A DNA stretch of 59,245 nucleotides from Phycisphaerae bacterium. Lineage in GTDB: Bacteria > Planctomycetota > Phycisphaerae > UBA1845 > PWPN01. Numbering within the stretch: the stretch's first letter is position 1; each line of letters begins with the position of its first letter. The stretch is from assembly GCA_016928855.1 (NCBI GenBank), contig JAFGKA010000207.1, positions 1 through 59,245 of the forward strand. Reading direction: 5' to 3'. The notes beneath the pieces were generated by a model. The model worked only from the letters and a program-made list of their open reading frames with translations, ran no database searches and was not told where the DNA came from. Below, one piece after another: positions 1 to 9,158 of the stretch. The translations under genes and the position numbers were made by a program.

Positions 1-974
1 CCTCGTGTGCCAGACCTCTGTCGCGATTCCGCATTGGCAGCACCCGGTTCGGCCGAATCGCCGCTTGGGTCGCCCCCAGGCGCCGCCGAGTCGTCGTTGG
101 CCCCCTCCGAGGCCCCTGAGGAAGCTTGGCCAGCGTCTGAGCCCTGGCTGCCCTGCTCGGCGGGAGTTGGTGAGCCGGATTCAGGCGTCGTCTCGGCCTG
201 AGCGTCCGGTTGAGTGTCCGGGCTTGGTTGCGGCTGGTGTCGCGGTCCGGGCGCCTGCTGCTGCCATCGTCGCAGGATCTGCTCGGCGAGGTCGGCCGCC
301 TGTTGCGTGGTGCCAATCTGCGGGAACTGGGCGAGCAGATCGCCGAAGCCGGCCAGTTCGGCGTCCAGGCCCATGATGTCCTGGTGGTGCGAGAGCCGCA
401 GGTAGACCGCGGTGCAGAAGCGGTCGAACGGGCTTCGCTGCTGGATGAGCCGGCGGACTCGCGGCCGGATCTGTTCGAACATCCGGTCGAGGTTCCGGCG
501 GACGCCGGGCCAGCGCTGCATGGCCAGCCGCTCGATCAGTGCATCCTCGACGACATTGAGGATTCCTTCGAATCCGCGGTGTTTTCTGCTGAATTCAGCC
601 GCCACCTGGAAATCCGAGAACGCCACATGGGCCATTTCATGGTCCAGGTAGCCAATGACCAGCCGCTCCAGGTCTTCGGTGGAGGGTTCCCCTTGACTCG
701 CCGGTCCCGACGCATGTCGGGTGCCCTCCGGCCCTTGACCCGCCGTGGCGGAGCAAGCCCGCTCGGAGTCCGCCGTCGGCGGCCGCGGTGCGTCAAGGGC
801 AGGGCTGCGGGCATCGCCCGCCCGTCGTGTCAAGGGTCCTGGCAGCGTGGGTAACACGATCTGCCGGCCATCGGTCCAGGCGTTGTCACCCTGACAGACG
901 ACTTGAACGCCGAACTGTTCGGTCAGTGTTCTCGCCAGCCTTTCGAGCTGGCTTTCGAATGGGTTTGCTTTCAT
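1..974 (-). CDS. CobT-like (cobaltochelatase-type/VWA) protein, 3' end cut by window
   Basis: The reading frame is open from an ATG at 974 to the left edge, so about 324 N-terminal residues are seen. The ATG is preceded by AAAGGATAAACGCTT, a plausible Shine-Dalgarno. The N-terminal half carries DHEMAHVAFSDF followed by a helical stretch containing NVVEDALIERL, the metallopeptidase-like HExxH signature seen in CobT-like proteins; the tail becomes low-complexity (Pro/Ser/Ala/Gln), the acidic or disordered linker that precedes the VWA domain in that family. It probably works with the MoxR-type ATPase at 7564-8634. True cobalt chelation is not implied: such pairs on plasmids and phages are of unknown function. 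The RHS gene and others are inserted between the two. Residues about 46-95 are encoded by a palindromic repeat. Confidence 0.75.
   Translation of the reverse strand, partial: MKANPFESQLERLARTLTEQFGVQVVCQGDNAWTDGRQIVLPTLPGPLTRRAGDARSPALDAPRPPTADSERACSATAGQGPEGTRHASGPASQGEPSTEDLERLVIGYLDHEMAHVAFSDFQVAAEFSRKHRGFEGILNVVEDALIERLAMQRWPGVRRNLDRMFEQIRPRVRRLIQQRSPFDRFCTAVYLRLSHHQDIMGLDAELAGFGDLLAQFPQIGTTQQAADLAEQILRRWQQQAPGPRHQPQPSPDTQPDAQAETTPESGSPTPAEQGSQGSDAGQASSGASEGANDDSAAPGGDPSGDSAEPGAANAESRQRSGTR
690..836. repeat. Nested palindromic element inside the CobT-like gene
   Basis: CCCTTGAC occurs at 690-697 and 732-739 and its reverse complement GTCAAGGG at 792-799 and 829-836, giving an outer and an inner inverted pair. 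Between them lie further hairpins, for example CCCGAC-GCAT-GTCGGG at 706-721 and GCGGGC-ATC-GCCCGC near 807-821. The element stays in frame and encodes a low-complexity insert. It resembles small palindromic repeats that insert in coding sequences, but I cannot name the family. Confidence 0.6.
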
Positions 975-1044
975 AAGCGTTTATCCTTTCTTGCGATGCG
1001 CAAGGAAGAGTGCCACGCCGCCGCATCGCGAGAGGCGGGTGTGC

Positions 1045-1256
1045 CTCATCAGGGTGCACAAACCGTGCAGTTTTGATCGACCCGAGATTGCAGGCCTCAT
1101 AGGCCAACAGTGGCTGCTCTCCACAGGAGTTCGTCCCCCCGTGCGCCCAAGCTGGGGAGTAGGATTTCCTTGATTCACTCTTTCGATGAAGCAGAGACCC
1201 GGCTCACCGGTGGCGTGCATTTGGCCGACGATCATGTTCCAGATGTCACGTCGGCT
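1045..1256 (-). pseudogene. nrdJ: Fragment of adenosylcobalamin-dependent (class II) ribonucleotide reductase
   Basis: On the minus strand one frame reads SRRDIWNMIV...TGEPGLCFIERVNQGNPTPQLGR and, after a shift in a run of G at about 1133-1138, a second frame reads [19 protein letters not shown] followed by IKTARFVHPDE. Together these match the conserved core of class II RNR (…NPTP.LG…[27 protein letters not shown]). The match stops after HPDE, and N-terminal and C-terminal parts are missing, so this is a decayed piece rather than a gene. The single frameshift sits in a homopolymer, so a sequencing error there is possible, but the truncation is real. A free-standing NrdJ-tail-like peptide is encoded at 49513-49770. 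Confidence 0.75.
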
Positions 1257-1690
1257 GTAGCATGCCGCTTGGGTCCTGTCTGCGGCGGGCAGATCATCGA
1301 GATCGTGAGCAGCCGGGTCAGCTGTCTTCGGAATCACATAGCGGCGACCGGTACGTCGATTTGCCAGTAGGACGGCTGACCGCAGGCCTTGCGCCAGCCT
1401 GAGACCGGAGAGCGCCACTTGTGACACCTTGAAAGAAAAACAGTTAGGTCTGGGTGCGGCCGTAGCTTCAGGGGCGCACCGATGAGATACCTGTGGCGCG
1501 GGTGGACGACAAGGAGGGCTCAAAGAACGTGTGGGCTTTGGCCAATCTGCGTTATTGAAAGGACTTATGATTCACGGGCCCGCGGCGAATGAGCCCAAAT
1601 CGACCTTTCGCGGCAGAGTTGAGAAAAATCGAAATCGCTCTGAATTCATGGGCTTCCAGTTCCCGAAAATGGCTAAACCGCACAACGTTT
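1257..1690. other. Stretch without a recognisable gene
   Basis: Open frames on either strand here look like chance frames. The minus-strand frame that continues upstream of the nrdJ fragment (to about 1523) has no recognisable motif and may be more decayed nrdJ sequence. Confidence 0.4.
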
Positions 1691-1700
1691 GTTTCTGATT

Positions 1701-1727
1701 TTGAATACAGAGGTTTTCTGATATAAT
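1701..1727 (+). promoter_or_regulatory. Bacterial extended -10 promoter of the RHS gene
   Basis: A perfect TATAAT at 1722-1727 is preceded by TG one base upstream (TGATATAAT), an extended -10. TTGAAT at 1701-1706 is a -35-like hexamer with a short 15 bp spacer. The sequence is AT-rich compared with its surroundings. It would give a leader of about 290 nt before the RHS start at 2025. It is a useful contrast to the TATA-type signals of the 20-32 kb region. Confidence 0.55.
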
Positions 1728-2024
1728 TGATTTTTGTAACGATGCAGGGCTCGTTCGAGCCCCCGTCAGCGTCGGAGGCGGGATCAGCCATGGGCGACAC
1801 GGCATATCTGAGCAGCAACCACAAAACGTACATGGAAAAACGGGCACACTCCGTTCGCCGCTGGCCAGCCAAGATGATGTGGCTGATCTCAGTTGGCCTC
1901 ACTCGGTCCCCGCAACTCGCGATCGTGGTTCACGCAGACCAACAAGAGTGTCAGAAACCATCGCGCTCGCAGGTCGCTTTTCTGCAGTCCGCGCGCCTTG
2001 ATGTTCTGAACAGAGGAGAAGACG

Positions 2025-5000
2025 ATGTTATATGTTACTTCTGGTCTTTGCAGGCAGCCACGATTCGCTGCAGGCTCAGTCTTACTTCTGTTGCTTTCCG
2101 CCAATGCTAACTCCCTGGCCGGCATCAATGATGGACTGGCAGGGTACTGGAGCTTCGATGACGGTTCCGGCGTCGTCGCTCATGATGACTCCGGCAACAA
2201 TCGCGATGGAAACATCGATGGAGCGTCGTGGGCGTCCGGCGTGTCCGGCTCCGCCCTCTCGTTCGATGGCCAAGACGATTACATCACGATCCAGGACTCA
2301 TCGGCGATGTACTTTGCGAACATGACGACGTGTGCCTGGGTGAGGAAGTACGATAACGCCGAAGTGGAGAGGATGATCATTGCCAAGCATTCTTCCGGAA
2401 CACCGAGTGGCTATTTCCTGGAGGCATGGGAGAACCACTTCGCATTCTACTCCGGCATGTCAAGCAACAAGAAACGCATTATCTCTCCACAGAGCTATGG
2501 TTATTCCTGGCACCACGTGGTAGGTGTTTACGCAAGTGGGACCATGAGACTCTACGTTGATGGTGTTCTGAAGGCCAGCGAATCCGGGGCCCAACAGGCC
2601 AGCAATACTAACCCAATTACGATTGGCCGATTGAGCGGGGGCGAACACGCGTGGTATGGCCTGATCGACGAAGTGCGCGTTTACAATCGGGTCCTCACAT
2701 TGTCGGAGATTCAGTCTCTTGCGGGGGGAGGGCCGGCGGAGGATCCTCCCGGCGACGATGTCTTCTACGGAGACCAAGAGGAGTGGCAGGGCTTATCTGA
2801 CGACCCCGTGAACACTGCTACCGGCAACTTCTTTCTCAAGGAAACAGACCTATCGATCGCTTCTCGCGATGCACCTCTCATCTTCTCGCGCTATTACAAC
2901 AGCGCTGACAGCTACAATGGTCCCTTGGGGCCGGGCTGGACCCATTCCTACAACATCATTCTTACGGACTTGGGAAGCCAACAGGTTTCGGTCAGATGGG
3001 GCGATGGTCGAACGGACTACTGGCAGGAAGGCGGGGAAGGCGGTTACGAAGCACTCGTGGCGGGCCTGTACGACACGCTGGTCAAGAACGGCGACAACAC
3101 CTGGACCGTCAACCGGAAGAACCTGGACGTGTATCACTTCGATGCTGGGGGCAGACTCGTCAGTGTCGTTGATAGGAACAGCAACGTCACGGGCTTGGCC
3201 TACAGCGACGGCACCCATCCTGGCCGGGTGACGGACATCACCGATCCCGCAGGCAGGACCCTCTCGCTGGCGTATGACGCAAGTGGCCAGCTCGACTCTC
3301 TCACCGACTTCGCTTCTCCTCCCCGCGTCGTGCACTACATCTACACCAGCGGGCGGTTGACTCAGGTGACCGATTTGCTGGGCAACCCGATCAGCTACAG
3401 CTACGACGCTAACGGTTACCTGGAGTCGGTCACCGACCAACGCGGCGTGCAGACCGTGTTCAACGTATACGACACGGAGGGGCGCGCGACTGAGCAGCGC
3501 GACGGCAACAACAACCTCACGCTCTTCGCTTATGACGCGCCCGAAGAAGGACGAACGACCATCACAGACGCGCTGGGCCAGACCACGGTACATACACATC
3601 TTACCGGCTACAGACTCCTCTGCTCAATCACCAACGAGCTGGGGGACTCTGTGGCGTTTGTCTATGACAAGGCGGGCAATCGTACTCTGGTGGCTGACCG
3701 AAACGGCAACGCAACCCAGTTTGTTTACGATGCGAGAGGCAACGTCGTCTCAACCATCGAGACCGACCATCCCGTTGATCCCAACGATGGCGATATCACG
3801 ACCGTCGAATACAGCGATCCGCGTTTTCCGGACTTCCCCACGCGCAAGATCGATGGCCTGGGAAACGAGACGACATGGGAATATGACGCCAGCGGCAACG
3901 CAGTCCGCCAGGTGGATGCGGCCGGAAACGAGCGGCTGTGGACATACAACAGCTTCGGCCAGAAGCTGACCGAGCAGGACGAGCGAGGCGCAGGCTACGT
4001 CACGCAGTATGTCTACGACGCCGATGGCAAACTGACGGAAATCATCAACGCTGAGAACGACCACACCTGGTTCGGCTACGACGTCCTTTGGCGGCTGACC
4101 AGCGTTACGGACGGTCGCGGAGCGTCGGCTGGCGATCCGGCCCACACGGTGACCACGACCTACGACAACGCCAACCGCGTGACCGCCGTGGCCGGCCCGA
4201 TCACCGGCGAGAGCTATCAGTACGACGAGATCGGCAACCGCACGCACGTAACGAACGGCCGGGGCTATGCGACGGTCTACACGTACGACAACAACAGTAA
4301 CCTGACGCAGGTCGAGCGACCCGCGCCCGGCGCCGGCACGCAGATCACGCAGCATGCATACGACGAGCTCAACCGTCGCGTCTCGACGACCGATCCGAAC
4401 AGTCACACGACGGCGCACGAGTACGACGATGCGGGCCGTCTGGTCAAGGTGACTGACGCCGAAAGCCACGAGACGACGTACACCCATGATGCCCATGGCA
4501 ACGTACTGACCGAAACAGACGGCGCGGGCGTGACGGTGACGCACGAATACGACGCCCTCAATCGCAAAGTCCGCCAACACGACGAGCTGGGCAATGAATG
4601 GCACTGGGAATACGACAAGCTCGGCCGCATGACCCGGCACACCGACGCCAACGGCAAGGAAACGAGCTACGTGTATGACGAACTCGGGCGATTGGTCGGC
4701 GTGACCGACCCGGACAGCAACGCGACCGAGTATCAGTACGATGCGGTCGGCAACCTGACGCAGGTCACAGGCGCCGATGGCAAGATCATCGCCAAGAAGC
4801 AGTACGACAAGGCGAACCGGCTCATCCGACAGGAAGACGGCCTGACCCACGCCTACGAGTACGGCTACGACGGGGCGGGGAATCAGACCTCGGTCCTGGA
4901 CGCCAACGGGCAGAGCACGACGCTCGTCTACGACAACGAACACCGCCTGAGCGAGATCCACTACCCGGACATGACGCAGGTTACGTTCGGCTACGACGGC

Positions 5001-6587
5001 AACGACAACCGGACGAGCATGACGGATGCGAACGGGACCACCACCTGGGTGTACGACGAGCTGGATCGGCTTACCTCCAGCACGGACAGCTTTGGCAAGC
5101 AGGTCCAGTACGGTTACGACCTGGCCGGCAACCGCACGAGCGTTGCGTACCCGGCGGATTCGACCAACCCGGCGCGGACAGTGGTCTACGCCTACGATCA
5201 GGCGAACCGGCTGGATAGCCTCACGGACTGGGCGGCCCGGGTAACGGACTATACGTTCGACGGCGCGGGCCGGCTGACGGAGGTGGTCTATCCCAATGGG
5301 GTGAAGGAGACCCGGAGCCACGATGACGCCGGCCGGCTCGGCGGGCTGGCGTATGAGCAGTCCGACACGACGCCGTTGATTACGTACAGCTACACTCGCG
5401 ATCCGCAGGGCAATCCGACCGGGGCGACCGAGACGGGGACGCTGCCGCCGGATCTGGCGGCGCTCGCCGGTGATGTGCACTACGCGTACGATGCGGACAA
5501 CCGGCTGACGGCTACCGACGCGCCGGCGGCGTACGCATACGACAACAATGGCAATCTGACAAGCCAGACGAAGGGCGGCGGCACGACAGCGTTCACGTAC
5601 GACTACGAGGATCGGCTCATCTCGCAAACGACGGCCGGCTCGGTGGTCCAGCACACATACGAGGGCCTCGGCAACCGCATTGCCCGGAACGACAACGGCA
5701 CGGCGAGCCGGTACGTGCTGGATCGCGGGCGGAGCATGAGTCATGTTCTATGCGAGACGGATGCGAGCGGCGAGACGATCGCGTATTACATCCACGGCCC
5801 GCTGCTCGCGGCGCGGATCGGTGCTGATGGCTCGCAGCGCTACTACCATACGGATCCGATCGGAAACGTCATTGGCCTGACGGATGAAACGGAGGCGATG
5901 ACGGACCGCTACGCCTATACGCCGTTCGGTATCCCGGCCGGCCGCGAGGGGACGACCGCGAATCCGTTCACGTACGTCGGCGGCCTGGGCGTGATGGCCG
6001 AAGCCGACGGCCTCTGCTTCATGCGAGCCCGGTTCTACGATCCGGATGCAGGCCGGTTCCTGGGCAAGGATCCGGTGGAGGGGGCGTTGTGGAAGCCAAT
6101 CGAGTTGGGCAAGTACATCTATGCGGCAGACAGTCCGGTTCGCTACGTGGATCCAGGAGGCGAGTCGTTCTTGAAGTCCTTGTGGGAGAACATCAAGCTG
6201 GTCTTTATCCCAGACCCCAAGAGCGAAGCACAAAAGAATATGGCCATGTTTCCCACAGCGGCGAGTTGCCGAGCAGATCCAGGGGCATGCCCTGAAGTGA
6301 TGAACGCCTTCAACAAGGAGTACAAGACGCTGGAAGAGGGCAAATCCGTCCCTGGCTCGGTCTTCGAGAACATGCAACCTGGTGACGCCCTGAGCGGCAG
6401 CTTGAGCGACCAGGTCGGAAACGAGAGTCGGAAGCAGACTGTTCACAGAGGACCATCTTCGCAAGCTGAGCCCAACCTGAAGTCCGTTAGAACGCCTGTC
6501 GGCAGCCAGCGTTCTAGCAACGTCCCGGCATTGCGTGAAATCGATGTTCGCGACCGTTCCGCCTCCGTAAAGGAGGTGTCACGATGA
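2025..6587 (+). CDS. Secreted LamG-RHS repeat protein with variable C-terminus
   Basis: 1520 residues. A signal-peptide-like N-terminus (GSVLLLLLSANANSLA) is followed by a LamG/concanavalin-like domain (about 35-230, GLAGYWSFDDGSG and WYGLIDEVRVYNR), the RHS N-terminal region (DPVNTATGNF, GPLGPGWTHSYN), about 30 YD repeats (YDxxGNxTxxxD), and the RHS core (YYHTDPIGNVIGLTDE, RFYDPDAGRFLGKDPV, YVDPGG) ending near residue 1380. The last 130-140 residues have no recognised motif and sit where polymorphic RHS proteins carry a toxin or effector tip. GAGGAGAAGACG before the ATG is a good ribosome binding site. The stop overlaps the next start (ATGA), so the next secreted protein is translationally coupled; that protein does not look like an immunity protein. 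Confidence 0.9.
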   Translation: MLYVTSGLCRQPRFAAGSVLLLLLSANANSLAGINDGLAGYWSFDDGSGVVAHDDSGNNRDGNIDGASWASGVSGSALSFDGQDDYITIQDSSAMYFANMTTCAWVRKYDNAEVERMIIAKHSSGTPSGYFLEAWENHFAFYSGMSSNKKRIISPQSYGYSWHHVVGVYASGTMRLYVDGVLKASESGAQQASNTNPITIGRLSGGEHAWYGLIDEVRVYNRVLTLSEIQSLAGGGPAEDPPGDDVFYGDQEEWQGLSDDPVNTATGNFFLKETDLSIASRDAPLIFSRYYNSADSYNGPLGPGWTHSYNIILTDLGSQQVSVRWGDGRTDYWQEGGEGGYEALVAGLYDTLVKNGDNTWTVNRKNLDVYHFDAGGRLVSVVDRNSNVTGLAYSDGTHPGRVTDITDPAGRTLSLAYDASGQLDSLTDFASPPRVVHYIYTSGRLTQVTDLLGNPISYSYDANGYLESVTDQRGVQTVFNVYDTEGRATEQRDGNNNLTLFAYDAPEEGRTTITDALGQTTVHTHLTGYRLLCSITNELGDSVAFVYDKAGNRTLVADRNGNATQFVYDARGNVVSTIETDHPVDPNDGDITTVEYSDPRFPDFPTRKIDGLGNETTWEYDASGNAVRQVDAAGNERLWTYNSFGQKLTEQDERGAGYVTQYVYDADGKLTEIINAENDHTWFGYDVLWRLTSVTDGRGASAGDPAHTVTTTYDNANRVTAVAGPITGESYQYDEIGNRTHVTNGRGYATVYTYDNNSNLTQVERPAPGAGTQITQHAYDELNRRVSTTDPNSHTTAHEYDDAGRLVKVTDAESHETTYTHDAHGNVLTETDGAGVTVTHEYDALNRKVRQHDELGNEWHWEYDKLGRMTRHTDANGKETSYVYDELGRLVGVTDPDSNATEYQYDAVGNLTQVTGADGKIIAKKQYDKANRLIRQEDGLTHAYEYGYDGAGNQTSVLDANGQSTTLVYDNEHRLSEIHYPDMTQVTFGYDGNDNRTSMTDANGTTTWVYDELDRLTSSTDSFGKQVQYGYDLAGNRTSVAYPADSTNPARTVVYAYDQANRLDSLTDWAARVTDYTFDGAGRLTEVVYPNGVKETRSHDDAGRLGGLAYEQSDTTPLITYSYTRDPQGNPTGATETGTLPPDLAALAGDVHYAYDADNRLTATDAPAAYAYDNNGNLTSQTKGGGTTAFTYDYEDRLISQTTAGSVVQHTYEGLGNRIARNDNGTASRYVLDRGRSMSHVLCETDASGETIAYYIHGPLLAARIGADGSQRYYHTDPIGNVIGLTDETEAMTDRYAYTPFGIPAGREGTTANPFTYVGGLGVMAEADGLCFMRARFYDPDAGRFLGKDPVEGALWKPIELGKYIYAADSPVRYVDPGGESFLKSLWENIKLVFIPDPKSEAQKNMAMFPTAASCRADPGACPEVMNAFNKEYKTLEEGKSVPGSVFENMQPGDALSGSLSDQVGNESRKQTVHRGPSSQAEPNLKSVRTPVGSQRSSNVPALREIDVRDRSASVKEVSR

Positions 6588-7213
6588 TCCGTATCATAGG
6601 ACACATCACCGTTGCTGCCTTCTCAGCGGCCATCCTGCTCATTGCGCTGCCAACACAGGCAGCGACGTACAATTACGACAGTCTCAGCCGCTTGGTCAGC
6701 GTCACCTACGATGATGGTACAGCCATCTACTTCGAGTACGACGCGGCCGGCAACCGCACGCGCCGAATCGCCGGACCACCCGACGCGGACGGCGACAGCA
6801 TTCTCATCCCCGGCGATAACTGCCCGTCGATTTCGAATTATGACCAAGCCGATGGTGACAACGATAATGTTGGCGATCTCTGCGACAATTGTCCAAGTGA
6901 TCCGAACACCACCCAGATCGACGGCGACGGCGACGAGTTCGGCAACATCTGTGATGCCTGTTTGGACACGCCTTCCGGCGCGATGGTGGGACCGAACGGC
7001 TGCGCTCCCGGCGACTGTGACGCCGACAGCGACGTGGACTTGACGGATTTCGGTTCGTTCTCCGCCTGTTTCAACGGCCCGAACCGACCACCCGTCTACG
7101 GAATCTGCACGGGCCTTGTGGATTTTGATGACGATGGCGATGTGGACCTGACGGACTTCAGCGTGTTCAGCCAGTGCTTCAACGGGCCGAATCGGCCGCC
7201 GGCGTGCCCGTAG
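6584..7213 (+). CDS. Secreted RHS-tail / thrombospondin-3 / dockerin-like protein
   Basis: 209 residues. A signal peptide (to about residue 26, LPTQA-ATY) is followed by a short RHS-type piece (YNYDSLSRLVSVTYDDGT, YFEYDAAGNRTRR), then calcium-binding thrombospondin type 3-like repeats (DADGDSILIPGDNCP, DGDNDNVGDLCDNCP, DGDGDEFGNICDAC) and two dockerin-like modules ending in DFxxFxxCFNGPNRPP. Aspartate spacing suggests Ca2+ binding outside the cell. Its start codon overlaps the stop of the RHS gene. The RHS-like N-terminus suggests it began as a fragment of such a gene fused to a cell-surface tail; function is unknown. Confidence 0.8.
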   Translation: MIRIIGHITVAAFSAAILLIALPTQAATYNYDSLSRLVSVTYDDGTAIYFEYDAAGNRTRRIAGPPDADGDSILIPGDNCPSISNYDQADGDNDNVGDLCDNCPSDPNTTQIDGDGDEFGNICDACLDTPSGAMVGPNGCAPGDCDADSDVDLTDFGSFSACFNGPNRPPVYGICTGLVDFDDDGDVDLTDFSVFSQCFNGPNRPPACP

Positions 7214-7233
7214 GGTAGCATGCAGAGAGATGT

Positions 7234-7272
7234 GCCACGCTCGCCATCCATCACACGGACAGCGAGCGTGGC
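7234..7272 (+). terminator. Hairpin after the RHS operon
   Basis: GCCACGCTCG at 7234-7243 pairs with CGAGCGTGGC at 7263-7272, a 10 bp stem with a 19 nt loop, about 20 bp after the stop at 7213. Only a short TTCCC follows, so it may act as a weak intrinsic terminator, or be a dispersed hairpin repeat. Confidence 0.45.
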
Positions 7273-7291
7273 TTCCCGTTGCGCATCGCAT

Positions 7292-7563
7292 TACGCCAAC
7301 GGCCCAAAATGATGGTCGAACGTCTCGCACGCCCTTCGGGCGAGAGCGGTGGAGCAGTTGAACAGGTGATCAGTAGAGGGATGCAGAGGCGGCGAATGCG
7401 AGCCACTACCGCCCCTGCGCCCCAGCCTCGTATCATGCCAGCGGCCCCGCGCCCTTCGGGCGAGAGCAGTTGAATCCCGGCGCGCCGGGAAGCAAGTGAT
7501 CAGTAGAGGAATACACGGGCAGCAGAAGAAGCATCATTACCGCCCCTGCTTTCCAGCCTCGTT
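7292..7563 (-). repeat. Decayed tandem copies of the 3' end of the CobS-like gene
   Basis: On the minus strand 7294-7328 reads ETFDHHFGPLA-stop, nearly the same as the C-terminus of the CobS-like protein (ETFDHHVGPSA-stop at 7564); most base changes are in third positions. Two related units of about 140 bp follow each end (about 7300-7440 and 7440-7563), sharing ACGAGGCTGG, GCAGGGGCGGTA, CCTCTACTGATCAC, TCAACTGCTC and TCGCCCGAAGGGCG. This looks like the remains of a duplicated cobS-like paralogue plus its downstream sequence. Confidence 0.6.
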
Positions 7564-8634
7564 TTACGCCGATGGTCCTACGTGGTGATCGAACGTTTCG
7601 GCGATCACCTTGCGGTCTTCGTCGGGCACCTTGTTGAGCACGCACACGCCGAGCGCCCGGCCGAAGTTGTTGCCGCGTTCGAGCCGGGCGCATAGGGCCA
7701 GCAGACGGCGGGTCGTAAGAACCGTGGTCAGCTCCTCGGCGGCGTGGGCCTTTCGCAGATCGCCGGCGGCGGCGACCATGCACTTGAGCAGGGCCGGATC
7801 GAGCGTGCGGTGGCGCGCGTGTAAGAGGCCAGCTTCCTGATCGGCCGGCAGGTAGTCGATGTGCACGACCACGTCCCAGCGGTCCAGCCAGCTGAAGTTC
7901 AGCACGTTCGTGCCGCTGGCGTAGAGCCCGGAGTCGGAGCCGAAGCCGAGCGTGTTGGCCGTGGCGACGAGGCGGAAGTCCGGGTGCGGGGCGATGTCCT
8001 CGCCGATGTCGGTCAGCAGCAGGTGGCCGCCGGGCTCGAGGACCTGCTGCAGGATGAAGCCGACCTCGGGCTGCATGGCATCGACCTCGTCCAGCTGGAG
8101 GATGTGGCCGGCCTGCATGGCCTGCGGAAGGAGCCCAGCGACGAAGACGGTCTGCCGGTCGGCGTTGACGGTCCAGTGGCCGATGAAATCCGCCACGGAG
8201 GTCTCGCCGTTGAGCGAGACGCGGCGAACCGGCCGTTTGACTGTCGCGCCGATCTGCCGGACGAGCGAGCTCTTGCCCGTGCCGCTCGGGCCGTAGAGGA
8301 AGACCCGCTCGTTGTGCTCGATGGCCTCGGCGACGTCGCGGGCCGGCTCGGTCCAGACGAACGTCGGATCGGGCTCGGGGATCAGGGGGTGCTCGACGCC
8401 GAAGCGGGCGATCATCGGGCAGCCGGCCACGCTGAGCTGATAGTGCAGCACGTCATCGCGCTTGCAGACGTCGTGGCGGGCCAGTGACTCGATGAACGCC
8501 GCGGTGGCCAGCGGCTGCTCGGGAAAGCGCTGCCGGAAGACGTCCGGCTCGATCTTGTGCTCGGCCCGCAGGTGCGGGATCAGCGTGAAGGCTTCGCTCT
8601 GCGCGCAGAGCGGGCATTGCAGTTGTTCGGTCAT
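7564..8634 (-). CDS. MoxR/CobS-type AAA+ ATPase
   Basis: 356 residues. An N-terminal C2H2-like finger (CPLCAQ...HLRAEH) is followed by an AAA+ module: Walker A GPSGTGKSS at about residue 114, Walker B ILQLDEVDA at about 179, sensor 1 ATANT at about 228 and an Arg-rich LTTRRLLALC helix. This is the CobS-like branch of MoxR ATPases, which act as chaperones for VWA proteins; the CobT-like gene at the left edge is the likely partner. AAGGAGAATACC precedes the ATG. It is upstream neighbour to no close operon member except DUF2958 at 8689-9012, which lies 55 bp upstream on the same strand. Cobalt chelation itself is unlikely. Confidence 0.85.
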   Translation of the reverse strand: MTEQLQCPLCAQSEAFTLIPHLRAEHKIEPDVFRQRFPEQPLATAAFIESLARHDVCKRDDVLHYQLSVAGCPMIARFGVEHPLIPEPDPTFVWTEPARDVAEAIEHNERVFLYGPSGTGKSSLVRQIGATVKRPVRRVSLNGETSVADFIGHWTVNADRQTVFVAGLLPQAMQAGHILQLDEVDAMQPEVGFILQQVLEPGGHLLLTDIGEDIAPHPDFRLVATANTLGFGSDSGLYASGTNVLNFSWLDRWDVVVHIDYLPADQEAGLLHARHRTLDPALLKCMVAAAGDLRKAHAAEELTTVLTTRRLLALCARLERGNNFGRALGVCVLNKVPDEDRKVIAETFDHHVGPSA

Positions 8635-8688
8635 GGTATTCTCCTTGATGGATTCGGGTTGTGCTTCGGGAAGAAGTCGGGCGTGCCG

Positions 8689-9012
8689 CTATGACTGGTG
8701 CCCGGCCGGCTTGAAGAGTTCGGGCACGATCTCATCCAGCGGCTTCGGCTGCCAGTACAGATCCCGCTCGATGGGCAGGCCCAGCGGGCCGCGGATGCGC
8801 TGCAGCTCGGCGAGGCTGAAGTAGCCGAGCTCCTTGTCGTCGCCGTCGACCAGGCCGAAGAACCGGTCTTCGCCGTCGAACTCGGTGGCGTAGAACGTCC
8901 ACGAGCTGTCCGGCGTGAAGAACTTGACCTGCGCGATGGCCTGGCCGCCCTTGCCGTCCTGGCTGTAGAGCGGCGGGAGTTTGCGTCGAATCGCTTTTGT
9001 CAACAGTTTCAT
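8689..9012 (-). CDS. DUF2958 protein
   Basis: 107 residues from the ATG at 9012 (MKLLTKAIRRKLPPLYSQDG), chosen because CGGAGGTAATCCCC lies just before it; an upstream ATG at 9042 lacks this. The protein has the family's signature blocks VKFFTPDSSWTFYATEFDGED, FFGLVDG, ELGYFSLAEL and GLPIERDLYW over its full length. DUF2958 is a small cytoplasmic protein of unknown function, common on plasmids and integrative elements, often near CobS/CobT-like or antirestriction genes, so it supports the view that this end of the window belongs to a mobile element. Confidence 0.85.
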   Translation of the reverse strand: MKLLTKAIRRKLPPLYSQDGKGGQAIAQVKFFTPDSSWTFYATEFDGEDRFFGLVDGDDKELGYFSLAELQRIRGPLGLPIERDLYWQPKPLDEIVPELFKPAGHQS

Positions 9013-9158
9013 GGGGATTACCTCCGTTTGAGACGATGGCACGCCTCGCTGTGTGGGCGTGCCATCAAGTTACGTTGATGGGATTCCGCGCACGCGCGCG
9101 GAATCTCCACCGTCGTTGTGGAGAATGTGTTGCTTGCAGTTGGATGGGGATTCGGTGC

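Noticed and set aside
1552..1902. Minus-strand gene upstream of RHS
   Set aside because: No ribosome site or motif; it overlaps the RHS promoter on the other strand.
3750..5744. Long minus-strand open frame (664 codons) inside the RHS gene
   Set aside because: It is antisense to YD repeats, Val/Arg-rich, and has no motif; the plus-strand frame carries the domains.
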